DNA from: UBA1765 sp045629945 | Lineage (GTDB): Bacteria; Fibrobacterota; Fibrobacteria; Fibrobacterales; Fibrobacteraceae | NCBI GenBank assembly: GCA_045629945.1 | Contig: JAZQSE010000042.1 | Span: 1-64,000 of the forward strand | Reading direction: 5' to 3' | DNA length: 64,000 nt | Shown here: positions 46,071 to 54,771 of the stretch, in pieces | Position numbering within the stretch: the stretch's first letter is position 1 | How the letters are laid out: each line of letters opens with the position of its first letter | Translations under genes and position numbers: made by a program | The notes under the pieces: model-generated | Database searches by the model: none | What the model saw: the letters and a program-made list of their open reading frames with translations, nothing else | What the model was told of the DNA's origin: nothing

Positions 46071-46714
46071 TAGCTTTAGATATTTTTTGTCTAGTCATTT
46101 GTGCTATTTTACTTTTACAAGGCATTTGGTATGGCTTCTTGAAAGGATTGTTTTTTATTGTTGCCTGGTGTACTGCAGCCATAGGAGCCTATTTCAGTTA
46201 TGACATTTTAGGGAATTTCCTTTCTGGAATTTTTGAATGGAATCAAACCACTATAAGAATCCTTTGTATAGCTATCGGTTTTCTTATTCCATTTTTGCTT
46301 TTCAGTATTCTCGGGCGTTTTTTACATAAAGCCATTACAGATACTGTTTTAAATTTACCTAACCGTCTTCTCGGGGCTTTACTTGGTCTTTTCAAATCGA
46401 TTCTTATTTGCTCTTTTATTTTAACTATCGTTCATATTCTTCCATTAACCAGTAGCTGGGAACAAGCCAGACAAAAATCTGTCGCTTACAATTTATATCT
46501 ACAAGAACTAACCTTATTTGGCATTGACAATACAGCTCCTGATATCAAAGGTTTTGTAAAAGAAAAAGCAAATACCGCAATAGAAAATACCGAACAAAAA
46601 ATTAAAGAATCCGCAAAAGAAATTGTCAAAGAATCCGTCGAAAAGAATTTTTCTGAAAAAGTGCAATCGGATTCTTCAAAGAAAGCATCAAAAACTATCA
46701 ATCCTCAAAAATAA
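46067..46714 (+). CDS. CvpA-family membrane protein
   Basis: 215 residues with four membrane spans in the first 130 residues and the CvpA signature QGIWYGFLKGLFFIVAW, plus GALLGLFKSILICSFIL. CvpA proteins are linked to colicin V export and envelope stress; the molecular function is uncertain. The C-terminal 60 residues are a charged, Ser/Glu/Lys-rich tail predicted to be disordered or helical. The start is TTG, overlapping the kinase stop (TTGA), so the two are made together. Terminates before tRNA-Asn. Confidence 0.85.
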   Translation: MIALDIFCLVICAILLLQGIWYGFLKGLFFIVAWCTAAIGAYFSYDILGNFLSGIFEWNQTTIRILCIAIGFLIPFLLFSILGRFLHKAITDTVLNLPNRLLGALLGLFKSILICSFILTIVHILPLTSSWEQARQKSVAYNLYLQELTLFGIDNTAPDIKGFVKEKANTAIENTEQKIKESAKEIVKESVEKNFSEKVQSDSSKKASKTINPQK

Positions 46715-46788
46715 ATCCAAAAACAAATCTTTATTTTCCAGAAATTCTCTTTTAATTTCACTTTTTTAAAATATTTTCACTTTTTCCC

Positions 46789-46818
46789 TTGACAGTCCAA
46801 AAGGCTTTTTTATATTTG
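46789..46818 (+). promoter_or_regulatory. Promoter of tRNA-Asn
   Basis: TTGACA (46789-46794), 16-base spacer, TATATT (46811-46816). It also fits the Bacteroidetes-type pattern TTG-N19-TAnnTTTG exactly, as TATATTTG at 46811-46818. The tRNA begins 18 bases later. Confidence 0.75.
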
Positions 46819-46835
46819 GGAACGTCAATCGACAA

Positions 46836-46908
46836 TGCCTCATAGCTCAGTCGGTAGAGCATTCGGCTGTTAACCGAATTGTCCTTGGTTCGAGCCCAAG
46901 TGAGGCAG
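46836..46908 (+). tRNA. tRNA-Asn (anticodon GTT)
   Basis: Cloverleaf of 73 bases: acceptor TGCCTCA/TGAGGCA, D arm GCTC...GAGC, anticodon stem TCGGC...ACCGA with loop containing GTT, T arm CTTGG TTCGAGC CCAAG, discriminator G. CCA not encoded. Own promoter and terminator. Confidence 0.96.
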
Positions 46909-46910
46909 CG

Positions 46911-46941
46911 AAATCCCGATTCTTCGAATCGGGATTTTTTT
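46911..46941 (+). terminator. Rho-independent terminator of tRNA-Asn
   Basis: Perfect 12-base stem AAATCCCGATTC/GAATCGGGATTT with a three-base loop, the last Ts of the stem running into a T tract. Confidence 0.92.
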
Positions 46942-47033
46942 ATTTAAAGAGTAAAGTTCATTTTTAATACCTAAAAACTCCCCTCTACAATAAATTTTGA
47001 TACAACTCTTAAAAAAAAAGTTAAATTTCTCTC

Positions 47034-47459
47034 GTGGGTCACATTTTTTTCATAGCACCAAATTCCGATTCTAATCTGGATGAAATTGCAGAGTGGACGC
47101 TTTATTGGTTGTTAGAACACAACCTCGTTCCTGATACTGCTATTTATAATTGCCATAATTTAAGGCAAGCTCTTGTTGCTATTGAAGCGCCGCTTTCTAT
47201 AGGAGAGCCCCCTGCGTTGATTGTTTTAGACCACTCTACTCCACCACAAGAAGAAACTCTCCAATTTGCAACTAAATTGCATAATTGTATCCCTGAATCT
47301 TGGATTGTAGAAATCACCCCAAGAGATATGCCGCTTCCTCACGTTCAAGAACATTCTTTTTGGATTCCAAAACCAGTATCAGAAGCCGATTGGAAAGCCG
47401 TTCTTGAACACGTCTTTTTAAAAGCTGGTACCCCACAATGGTCAGCAGCCACTCTTTAA
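47034..47459 (+). CDS. Uncharacterised receiver-like protein
   Basis: 141 residues with an alternating alpha/beta pattern like a response-regulator receiver: HIFFIAPNSDSNLDEIAEWTLYWLL at the start, PALIVLDHSTPP with a central Asp, SWIVEITPRD and FWIPKPVSEADWKAVL, where WIPKPV matches the conserved Lys-Pro position. The N-terminal acidic pair is weak, so it may not be phosphorylated. The start is GTG at 47034 without a clear ribosome site. It overlaps the next gene by 22 bases. Function not recognised. Confidence 0.6.
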   Translation: MGHIFFIAPNSDSNLDEIAEWTLYWLLEHNLVPDTAIYNCHNLRQALVAIEAPLSIGEPPALIVLDHSTPPQEETLQFATKLHNCIPESWIVEITPRDMPLPHVQEHSFWIPKPVSEADWKAVLEHVFLKAGTPQWSAATL

Positions 47460-48442
47460 AACGCGGAGTCAGCTATTTTGGGGTTAGAAACCCAAAACAT
47501 GTTTTTCAAGACATGCAGGATTTAAAAAAATCTGGTTTCACTCATGTTTTGCATACTTATTCCGAAGAAGACTTGCAATATTATCGTGAAACTATGAAAG
47601 AAATCATAGATATTTCTGTAGAGCTCGGGCTTTCTGTTTATGTAAATCCATGGGGCCTTGGAAGAGTTTTTGGCGGCGAAGCTTATTCTGAATTGGTAGC
47701 CAAAAATCCCGGAACAGCTCAAATTAGTGCTGATGGCACTATCCAACCAGCCATTTGCCCAACGTCTCAGGTTTTTATCGATTACTTAATGAATTGGCTA
47801 GATGCCATTGCTGAAACAAAAGCAGAAACTATTTTTTGGGATGAACCCCATTTTTATTTTGCAAAAGGGAACTTGAATAATTGGGCTTGTCGTTGCCCGA
47901 ATTGCCAAAAACTTTTTAAAGAGGCCCACGGCTTTCAGATGCCAGAAAATTTAACGCCAGAAGTTTTAGAATTCAGAGAAACAACTTTAGTCCACTTTTT
48001 GCGTCAAATGACTGATGCCGCAAAAGAACGACAAAAAAGAAATACCGTTTGTATGTTACCTCCTTGGTTTCCTGCAGGAATTGATGACTGGAATAAAATT
48101 GCTTCTTTACCATCAGTTGATGAAATCGCCTCTGACCCATACCAAGAGCGAAATGATTCTTCTGAACTTGTTTTAAAGCATTATAAAGAAACCGCAGAGC
48201 GTTTAATTAAAACAGCAAAAGAATTTAATAAAGAAGCTCAGATGTGGGTAAAATGCTATTTGATAGAAGAAGGTAGAGAACAAGATGTCACAGATTCTGT
48301 TCTTGTTTCTTACGATGCGGGCCTCCGAAATATTTTCGCTTGGTCTTATAAAGCGTCTGAATACTTATCCTGGCTACGTTCTGACAATCCAGAAAAAGCT
48401 TGGCAAGCCTATTTAGAATCTTTCAAAAAATTACCTGTTTAA
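47438..48442 (+). CDS. Cytosolic TIM-barrel hydrolase-like protein
   Basis: 334 residues, no signal peptide. Strand/acid patterns of an (alpha/beta)8 barrel: THVLHTYSEEDLQYY, SVYVNPWGLGRVFGGEA, TIFWDEPHFYF with a candidate catalytic acid pair, VCMLPPWFPAGIDDW, and NIFAWSYKASEYLSWLR. It contains a CRCPNCQKLFKEAHG cluster with a CPNC pair, as in uncharacterised families that resemble glycoside hydrolases. I assign no activity. It overlaps the receiver-like gene upstream, implying joint expression, and converges with mtgA over three bases. Confidence 0.55.
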   Translation: MVSSHSLKRGVSYFGVRNPKHVFQDMQDLKKSGFTHVLHTYSEEDLQYYRETMKEIIDISVELGLSVYVNPWGLGRVFGGEAYSELVAKNPGTAQISADGTIQPAICPTSQVFIDYLMNWLDAIAETKAETIFWDEPHFYFAKGNLNNWACRCPNCQKLFKEAHGFQMPENLTPEVLEFRETTLVHFLRQMTDAAKERQKRNTVCMLPPWFPAGIDDWNKIASLPSVDEIASDPYQERNDSSELVLKHYKETAERLIKTAKEFNKEAQMWVKCYLIEEGREQDVTDSVLVSYDAGLRNIFAWSYKASEYLSWLRSDNPEKAWQAYLESFKKLPV

Positions 48443-48445
48443 ATT

Positions 48446-49366
48446 TTATTCTTCTACTTTACTTGCTGAAAGATCAGTGAGCTCTGCCTGATTTTCTACT
48501 TTAGAAATGCGACTAGAATCATCTTCAAGTAAAACATTTATCGTATCTTTTTCAACTGGCTGCTGGAGTTTTTCAAGAGAATCTTTTAAAACACTATCTC
48601 GTGGTGGAAACATATTCTGGTAAATGACCGCTCTGCGTTTTGCCATAAACCGACTTTGTCGCATGTACGGGTGGTGCTTAGTCGGGCTTGCCAAAACAGC
48701 AGCTAAATTAATCGCTTGGTCTATATTCAATTTGGCGCAACTCTTTTTATAATAAACTTGACTTGCCGCTTCACAGCCAAAAATATTTTTTCCCCATTCT
48801 GCATAATTCAGATACAATTCAAGAATTCTCTTTTTCCCTAATTGTTTTTCCATTAAAAGAGCAAAAGCAAATTCTTTGAATTTTCTTTCCCAAGAACGTT
48901 CATTGCTTAAAAAAAGATTTTTCGCTAATTGCTGTGTTAATGTAGAACCACCAAATTTTGTTTTCCCTCGAGCTTGGTTTTGTGCAAGAGCTTCAGCAAT
49001 CGCTCGCACATCAAATCCTGGGTGAAAATAAAAACCAGCATCTTCACTTGCAATTACAGCCCGTTGTAAATAAGGGCTAATGCTATCTAAAGGAACATAA
49101 CGGTGTTTAAATTCCGTTTCTTGTAATGAATCTTTTAATGAGTCTTGCAAGGTTTGCATGTATTTACTCATTACTGGTTGCGTTACTTTTAAAGTATCTA
49201 CCGCTTCATAAATAGAATAGCCATAAGAAACCGTTTTATAAATTAAATAAGTCCCTGCAAGACTAAAAAACACCGCATATAATAAACCAACGAGTAAAGT
49301 CCCGCGCACTATGTAATTCAGCACTCGGTAAATCCATTTTAACACACACAAGACTTTATTTTTCAA
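48446..49366 (-). CDS. mtgA: Monofunctional biosynthetic peptidoglycan transglycosylase
   Basis: Polymerises lipid II into glycan strands at the inner membrane (GT51). 306 residues: one N-terminal membrane anchor, then the GT51 motifs AVIASEDAGFYFHPGFD (catalytic Glu), GGSTLTQQLAKNLFLSNERS, KRILELYLNYAEWG and GCEAASQVYYKKS. There is no transpeptidase domain. A C-terminal tail of about 45 polar residues is extra. The start is TTG at 49366 with GGAAG seven bases upstream; no ATG in frame gives the membrane anchor. Confidence 0.93.
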   Translation of the reverse strand: MKNKVLCVLKWIYRVLNYIVRGTLLVGLLYAVFFSLAGTYLIYKTVSYGYSIYEAVDTLKVTQPVMSKYMQTLQDSLKDSLQETEFKHRYVPLDSISPYLQRAVIASEDAGFYFHPGFDVRAIAEALAQNQARGKTKFGGSTLTQQLAKNLFLSNERSWERKFKEFAFALLMEKQLGKKRILELYLNYAEWGKNIFGCEAASQVYYKKSCAKLNIDQAINLAAVLASPTKHHPYMRQSRFMAKRRAVIYQNMFPPRDSVLKDSLEKLQQPVEKDTINVLLEDDSSRISKVENQAELTDLSASKVEE

Positions 49367-49412
49367 AGCAGACTTCCATTTATTAAAAAATTAAGTTATT
49401 CAAAATATAGTT

Positions 49413-50492
49413 TCATTTACGTCCGCCAAAAAAATCATTTACATCATAACCTTCTTTCATTCTAAACATTTCAGGTAATTTTAAATTTCCACCAATTACA
49501 TTATGGATTCCGGCAACACTAAGAAGTTCTTGAACCACTAAAGCCCCATTACGACCGGCTTCATCTTTATCAAAAGAGATAATTACATTTTTGCCTTTAA
49601 ATAATGGTACCCATTCTGTTTTAAAGGAAGAAACACCAGGAATACCGACAGCAGAAATATTACGGCAAAGAAGTGTAAGTGTATCGACAACGCCTTCACA
49701 AAGATACACCCAATCCGGAGAACCATCTAGTATTCTTGAATTATAGGGAAAAGGAACTCTACCCGGTAGATTTTGTTCTTTTGGCAATGTGTTTGCAAGA
49801 ATAGTTCTTGCTTGAAAATAAGAAGCTCTACCCTGGCTATCTAAATAAGGAAATATCAATCGGTGTTTATAATACCTTAAATGCCCGCGCTTATTAAACA
49901 AGCCCACTTTTTGTAAAAGCTCTAACCCAAATTCTTCTTGTAACGATTTAGAAATTCCATCATAATCTTCTACATAGCGCAATTTCATTTTATTCCAGAC
50001 AGATTTAAAAATCCGCCGACGAATAAGCCAACCGGCAGCTTGTGTATTTTCTACAGGGACTAATTTTTTCAAAAAAGATAAAACCACTTTATCATGTAAA
50101 GAAGGAGAAATTTCTTCTTCTACCGACAATGGTCGTTCTTCTGGAAATATTATTTCTTGCTTTAGACGCGTTGCATTTGTCTGTAAAGGCTCAGAATTTT
50201 CCCAAGGGCGAAATTCTTCTACTAGCCACTTTAAAGCTTCTGGAAACGAACAATCACGCACTAATTGCACCAAATCAATCACATCACCGCGAACATCAGG
50301 GCAAACCCAGCAACGAAAAAGTCCTTTAGCTTCTGAAATAGATAAAGATGGCGTTCTGTCTCCATGAGCATGCCGCATAGGATAAAAACAATGGCAACGG
50401 CCATTTTCTACTGAAAGTCCAAGGGCTTTCGCTACAAGAGTTATCGAAAGCGAGGCTTTAAATGAGTCAATCTTTTTTTTATCCCATTGCAT
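49413..50492 (-). CDS. Short primase-like protein with CHC2 zinc finger and TOPRIM domain
   Basis: 359 residues, much shorter than DnaG because the C-terminal helicase-binding region is missing. A CHC2-like zinc finger (HAHGDRTPSLSISEAKGLFR, CWVC) with unusual ligand spacing is followed by the DnaG-type central part (LRYYKHRLIFPYLDSQGRAS) and TOPRIM (VYLCEGVVDTLTLL; ISFDKDEAGRNGA), whose acidic residues are kept. It could synthesise primers or act in repair, or be a phage-derived primase. It is divergent from murB; starts overlap in the intergenic region. Confidence 0.75.
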   Translation of the reverse strand: MQWDKKKIDSFKASLSITLVAKALGLSVENGRCHCFYPMRHAHGDRTPSLSISEAKGLFRCWVCPDVRGDVIDLVQLVRDCSFPEALKWLVEEFRPWENSEPLQTNATRLKQEIIFPEERPLSVEEEISPSLHDKVVLSFLKKLVPVENTQAAGWLIRRRIFKSVWNKMKLRYVEDYDGISKSLQEEFGLELLQKVGLFNKRGHLRYYKHRLIFPYLDSQGRASYFQARTILANTLPKEQNLPGRVPFPYNSRILDGSPDWVYLCEGVVDTLTLLCRNISAVGIPGVSSFKTEWVPLFKGKNVIISFDKDEAGRNGALVVQELLSVAGIHNVIGGNLKLPEMFRMKEGYDVNDFFGGRK

Positions 50493-50510
50493 CTTGCTAA
50501 ATTGTTTTTA

Positions 50511-51398
50511 ATGTCTGCTCTTAATATACAAGAAAATTACCCTATGCGAAAACACCTTTCTTTTAGATGTGGTGGGAATGCGCGTTTTTTTGCAGAAATT
50601 GAATCTATTGACGAACTGATTTTGGCCCAAAAATTTTCTATTGATAAAAACATTCCGCTTTTTATTCTTGGACAAGGAACCAATATTTTAATTTCTGATT
50701 TAGGCTACAATGGTCTGATTATAAAATTAGGCAAGTCCTTTAATTCTTTTGAACTTACAGATAATACAAGCCAGATGATTGCCAAAGCCAAAGCAGGTGT
50801 GATTCTTGGAAGTTTATCAAGAAAAGTTTCTAAAGAAGGCTTTGCTGGCTTACAAATGCTTGCAGGAATTCCAGGAACTGTTGGTGGTGCCGTTTATATG
50901 AACGCCGGTGCTTATGGCCAAGAAATTGCAGACACATTAATAGAAGTCAAAACACTTACAGAAAAAGGTGAATTAAAAACTTATTCCAATAAAGAATGTT
51001 CTTTCGCTTACCGTTCTTCGATTTTTCAAAAAAACAAAGAAATAATTTTAGAAGCCTCTTTTGAATTGCAAAAATCAGAACGAAATATTTTAGAAAGTGA
51101 AATCGAAAATGCAATGAAAAGCAGACGGGAAAAGCAACCTTTAGATAAACCAAATGCAGGTTCTGCGTTTAAACGACCAAAAGAAGGGTTCCCCGGTGCT
51201 TTTATTGAACAAGCAGGGTTAAAAGGTTTTAAAATCGGAGACGCTCAGGTTTCTGAAAAGCACGCTAACTTTATTGTCAATTTAGGAAACGCAACTGCAA
51301 AAGAAGTTGCAGAACTTTTTAATTATGTAGAACAAAAAGTTTACGAACGTTTTCAAATAAAACTAGAACGAGAAGTTATTTTTCTAGGCGATTTTTAA
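50511..51398 (+). CDS. murB: UDP-N-acetylenolpyruvoylglucosamine reductase
   Basis: FAD enzyme making UDP-N-acetylmuramate for peptidoglycan. 295 residues from ATG 50511; an in-frame TTG at 50487 would overlap the divergent primase-like gene. Visible: HLSFRCGGNARFFAEI, LGQGTNILISDLG, the FAD pocket AGIPGTVGGAVYMNAGAYG, CSFAYRSSIFQ with the catalytic Ser/Tyr region, and KPNAGSAFKRP with C-terminal GDAQVSEKHANFIVN. The type I/II loop is short. nudC follows after one base. Confidence 0.95.
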   Translation: MSALNIQENYPMRKHLSFRCGGNARFFAEIESIDELILAQKFSIDKNIPLFILGQGTNILISDLGYNGLIIKLGKSFNSFELTDNTSQMIAKAKAGVILGSLSRKVSKEGFAGLQMLAGIPGTVGGAVYMNAGAYGQEIADTLIEVKTLTEKGELKTYSNKECSFAYRSSIFQKNKEIILEASFELQKSERNILESEIENAMKSRREKQPLDKPNAGSAFKRPKEGFPGAFIEQAGLKGFKIGDAQVSEKHANFIVNLGNATAKEVAELFNYVEQKVYERFQIKLEREVIFLGDF

Positions 51399-51399
51399 T

Positions 51400-52245
51400 A
51401 TGATACAAGATATTTTCCCGCATCAATTTTCGAATGTTTTTGAAAATACTGTTTCTGGTTCAAATGCATGTATCTGTCCGACTTTTGAAAACCAAATTTT
51501 TCTACTTGAAGAAAATGGCATTTTAAAATTCATGGAAACTCCTAACATTCCAGAATGCCATCAATTTCTTTTTAAGTTAGATTCTGTTCCATTTTATTTC
51601 AAAGAACAAACAAGTGAAGAAAAAGATATTTTATCTGAAAAATTCCCTAACGGAAAATGGATAAAGCGAAAAGACTTACGCCATATTTTACCAAAACACA
51701 TTGCCTTTGTTTCAGCTATTGCTTTACAACTTGCTGATTGGTATAAAAACAATCAATACTGTGGACGCTGTCAAAGTAAAACACAACATGATTCAAAAGA
51801 ACGAATGGTCTTTTGCCCAAAATGCAATTTGCAAATTTTTCCAAAAATTTCCCCAGCCGTTATTATAGGCATATTTCATCAAGATAAAATTCTACTGACG
51901 AAATACAGAAACGGACCTACAGCCAATTACGCACTAGTCGCTGGCTTTTGTGAAATCGGCGAAACGTTAGAAGATACTGTTTGCCGAGAAGTCAAAGAAG
52001 AAGTAGGATTACAAGTAAAAAACATTCGCTATTATAAAAGCCAACCATGGCCGTTTACTGATACTTTGCTTGCAGGATTTTTCTGCGAACTTGATGGGAG
52101 TGCAGAAATTACTTTAGAAGAAAATGAACTTTCCCTTGCAGAATGGCATTCACGAAATGAAATACCTGTTGAAGAAAATTTTGTAAGTCTGACAAATGAA
52201 ATGATTTTATTCTTTAAGAATCACCCTGAATATTTTGAGAAGTAA
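51400..52245 (+). CDS. nudC: NADH pyrophosphatase (Nudix)
   Basis: Cleaves NAD(H), and by family knowledge removes NAD caps from RNA 5' ends. 281 residues: zinc ribbon YCGRCQSK...CPKCNLQIFP, a Nudix domain with complete box LVAGFCEIGETLEDTVCREV followed by KEEVGL, and the NudC-specific SQPWPF. The N-terminal half (about 1-110) is the variable domain seen in NudC. Linked to murB by one base. The 3' end overlaps the converging VanZ-like gene by 32 bases. Confidence 0.94.
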   Translation: MIQDIFPHQFSNVFENTVSGSNACICPTFENQIFLLEENGILKFMETPNIPECHQFLFKLDSVPFYFKEQTSEEKDILSEKFPNGKWIKRKDLRHILPKHIAFVSAIALQLADWYKNNQYCGRCQSKTQHDSKERMVFCPKCNLQIFPKISPAVIIGIFHQDKILLTKYRNGPTANYALVAGFCEIGETLEDTVCREVKEEVGLQVKNIRYYKSQPWPFTDTLLAGFFCELDGSAEITLEENELSLAEWHSRNEIPVEENFVSLTNEMILFFKNHPEYFEK

Positions 52246-52648
52246 CCTTAGATTTTTTTGCCAGAATAAAAAATTTCATAATTAAAAAGTAAATCAAAAA
52301 ACCGATAAACGCTCCAACAGAATCGGCAAAAAAATCTGGCAAACCGCCGTCTCTCCCTGGTACAAATGTTTGGTGAAATTCATCACTTGCGCCATATAAA
52401 ACAGGCAAAAAACAACCTATTAAAAATGCTTTCCAAATTTTCTTTTCCCACAAATTTGGTTTAGCCCAAAGTGAAAAAGCCAATGCAAGAGACATATAAG
52501 CAAGACCATGTAAAACTTTATCAATTGGAGCAACCCAAGAACCCAGATCTGTGCTAGGCGTTGCTGACATTCTGAAAATCAAAGCCATTCCTAAAATAGC
52601 TGGAATATAACGGAAAAATGGATAACGAGTAAAAAGTGTTTCAAACAT
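52214..52648 (-). CDS. VanZ-like family membrane protein
   Basis: 144 residues with four predicted membrane spans. VanZ-like motif PIDKVLHGLAYMSLALAF, then GASDEFHQTFVPGRDGGLPDFFADSVGAFIG, carrying the conserved D/E-x-x-Q and R-x-x-x-x-D-x-x-A-N/D-x-x-G residues. VanZ homologues modulate glycopeptide and sporulation-type resistance in a few cases; here function is unknown. TATTTTTG directly precedes the ATG. The end overlaps nudC. Confidence 0.8.
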   Translation of the reverse strand: MFETLFTRYPFFRYIPAILGMALIFRMSATPSTDLGSWVAPIDKVLHGLAYMSLALAFSLWAKPNLWEKKIWKAFLIGCFLPVLYGASDEFHQTFVPGRDGGLPDFFADSVGAFIGFLIYFLIMKFFILAKKSKVTSQNIQGDS

Positions 52649-52702
52649 GATTCAAAAATAGTAAAGCCAAAAAACGAGAAAGTTTTTTCTAAATTTTTAT
52701 TT

Positions 52703-53899
52703 ATGAAATTGATAACATTAAAAGCTGGTCGCGACAAATCGGCAATACGTCGACACCCTTGGATTTTTAGCGGAGCCATTGATGAAGTTTCTGGCAATCC
52801 AGAATTCGGAGACTCTGTTGAAGTTTATGCTTATAACGGTGATTTTTTAGGTATAGCCGCCTATTCTCCTAGTTCACAAATTCGCGCCCGCTTTTGGACT
52901 TTTTTTGAAAAAGCAGAAATCAACGAATCTTTTTTCGAAGAAAAAATTGAAACGGCTATTGCGTTGCGTGAAAGCAGAGGCTTTTCTATTACAGACCCTT
53001 TAAGTGCATTTCGCTTGATTTATGCCGAAAACGATGGCATTCCTGGTTGTATTATTGATAAATACGGTGAATATTTTTCTGTAGAAATTTTAGCCGCAGG
53101 CCCTGAAAAACACCGAGAAATCATTTATAAAGTTCTTGCCAAAAAAACAAATTGCCGTGGTATTTATGAACGTTGCGATTCTGATGTTCGCAAAAAAGAA
53201 GGTATGGAAAAGCGCGAAGGTGTTGTATATGGTAGCGTCCCTGAAGCACCTGTACCAATGGAAGAAAATGGCATCCGTTTTTTAATTGACATCAGAAACG
53301 GTCATAAAACAGGTTACTATTTAGACCAACGCGATGCAAGAAAACGTATTGGCGAACTTTCCAACCAAAAGAAAGTTTTGAATTGCTTTTGTTACACAGG
53401 TGGTTTTGGCTTATTTGCATTAAAAGGAAACGCCTCTCATGTTTATCAAGTAGATGTTTCCAAAAGTGCTTTAAAAATCGCTAAAGAACTTCTTGTAGAA
53501 AATAAACTCCCTACCGCAAAAGCTACGCACACCGAAGCCGATGTTTTCCAGTATTTAAGAAAATGCCGTGACAAAGGTGAAACCTTTGACCTTATTGTTT
53601 TAGATCCGCCCAAATTTGTAGAAGCCAAAGACCATTTACAAAAAGGGGCACGCGGTTACAAAGACATTAATTTACTCGCTATGAAATTGCTTTCTCCAAA
53701 CGGGATGCTTGCCACATTCAGTTGCTCTGGTTTAATGGACATGGCATTATTTCAAAAGATAATTGCCGACGCGGCTGCCGATGCCAAAAAAGACATGCAA
53801 ATTATTGAACGTTTCGGGCAACCAGCTGATCACCCTGTTTCTTTAGCATTCCCCGAAGGGCAATACTTAAAAGGTTTATTAGTGCAATTAAAAAACTAG
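52703..53899 (+). CDS. rlmI: 23S rRNA (cytosine-5) methyltransferase, RlmI-like
   Basis: 398 residues: N-terminal PUA domain (KAGRDKSAIRRHPWIFSGAI), then the class I methyltransferase fold with NCFCYTGGFGLFAL (SAM site), VDVSKSALKIAKELL, and the catalytic block LDPPKFVEAKDHLQ, YKDINLLAMKLLSPNG, FSCSG. Layout equals RlmI, which forms m5C1962 in 23S rRNA; other members of this family modify different sites, so the position is inferred. A TAAATTTT element lies right before the ATG. It converges with nadK, overlapping by four bases. Confidence 0.87.
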   Translation: MKLITLKAGRDKSAIRRHPWIFSGAIDEVSGNPEFGDSVEVYAYNGDFLGIAAYSPSSQIRARFWTFFEKAEINESFFEEKIETAIALRESRGFSITDPLSAFRLIYAENDGIPGCIIDKYGEYFSVEILAAGPEKHREIIYKVLAKKTNCRGIYERCDSDVRKKEGMEKREGVVYGSVPEAPVPMEENGIRFLIDIRNGHKTGYYLDQRDARKRIGELSNQKKVLNCFCYTGGFGLFALKGNASHVYQVDVSKSALKIAKELLVENKLPTAKATHTEADVFQYLRKCRDKGETFDLIVLDPPKFVEAKDHLQKGARGYKDINLLAMKLLSPNGMLATFSCSGLMDMALFQKIIADAAADAKKDMQIIERFGQPADHPVSLAFPEGQYLKGLLVQLKN

Positions 53900-54771
53900 A
53901 TTAGTTTTGGTTTTCCTGTCCAACCCAATTTTTCGCGTAAAGCATCCATAAAGCCGTGTTGCATACGGATAAATGTCGTAACCGCTTCGCTTTTAGAAAG
54001 TTCTATGGTTTCACCTGGTTGTAATGTATAACTAATACGGCCATCAAAAACTAAGCGCAAAGAAACTTCTACCGCAGAAGCAATAGTACATTGTGCATTA
54101 GATGGGATAACCAAAGGTCTAACAGAAAGACTACTCGGAGCAAGCGGAGTCAAAACAAAAACCGGAGCCATCGGGTGAACAATCGGGCCACCGGCCGCTA
54201 GATTATAAGCCGTTGAACCTGTTGGCGTTGAAATCAATAAAGAATCAGCCCAGTATTCTGTAAGGTGTGCGCCGTTATAATCAACATTCAGGTTCACCAT
54301 GCGTTCAGGGCCATCTGCTCTTACATGGACTTCATTCAAAACAGTTTCGCTAAATAAAAGCTTACCATTTTTGCCATAAATTTTAGCATTCATCATGATG
54401 CGTTCTCGCGTGGTAAAGCGCCCCGCTTGTAAAGCATCTAAAATTTCAGGCAATTCTTCTACACGAGTTTCTGCCAAAAAGCCGACTTTCCCGGCATTCA
54501 CACCAAGAATAGGCACAGAAGTCCCTAAAACCAAACGAGCCGAAGAAAGTACAGTACCATCGCCACCGATTGCAATAATCAAATCCACAGAACGCATGGT
54601 TCGTTCTGAGACAACGCGGATTGGTTTTTGAACTAAAGTCCGCAAACTTTCCATTGCGTAAAAACGAACACTTTTATGAGTAAAAGCCCACTTGGCAATC
54701 ACTTCTAGTGCCGCTTGCAATTCAGAACTTTTTGCTTTAAAGCCAACAATGCCAATTTTTGAAAAACGCAT
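53896..54771 (-). CDS. nadK: NAD kinase
   Basis: Makes NADP+ from NAD+ and ATP in the cytosol. 291 residues with the family triplets IIAIGGDGTVLSSARL (Asp71), GVNAGKVGFLAE, VLNEVHVRADGP, and LLISTPTGSTAYNLAAGGPIVHP. Family length. Overlaps the EPSPS-like gene start by one base and the converging rlmI end by four. It closes the chorismate-mutase/tyrA/EPSPS-like operon, where NADP supply would suit aromatic biosynthesis. Confidence 0.95.
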   Translation of the reverse strand: MRFSKIGIVGFKAKSSELQAALEVIAKWAFTHKSVRFYAMESLRTLVQKPIRVVSERTMRSVDLIIAIGGDGTVLSSARLVLGTSVPILGVNAGKVGFLAETRVEELPEILDALQAGRFTTRERIMMNAKIYGKNGKLLFSETVLNEVHVRADGPERMVNLNVDYNGAHLTEYWADSLLISTPTGSTAYNLAAGGPIVHPMAPVFVLTPLAPSSLSVRPLVIPSNAQCTIASAVEVSLRLVFDGRISYTLQPGETIELSKSEAVTTFIRMQHGFMDALREKLGWTGKPKLI

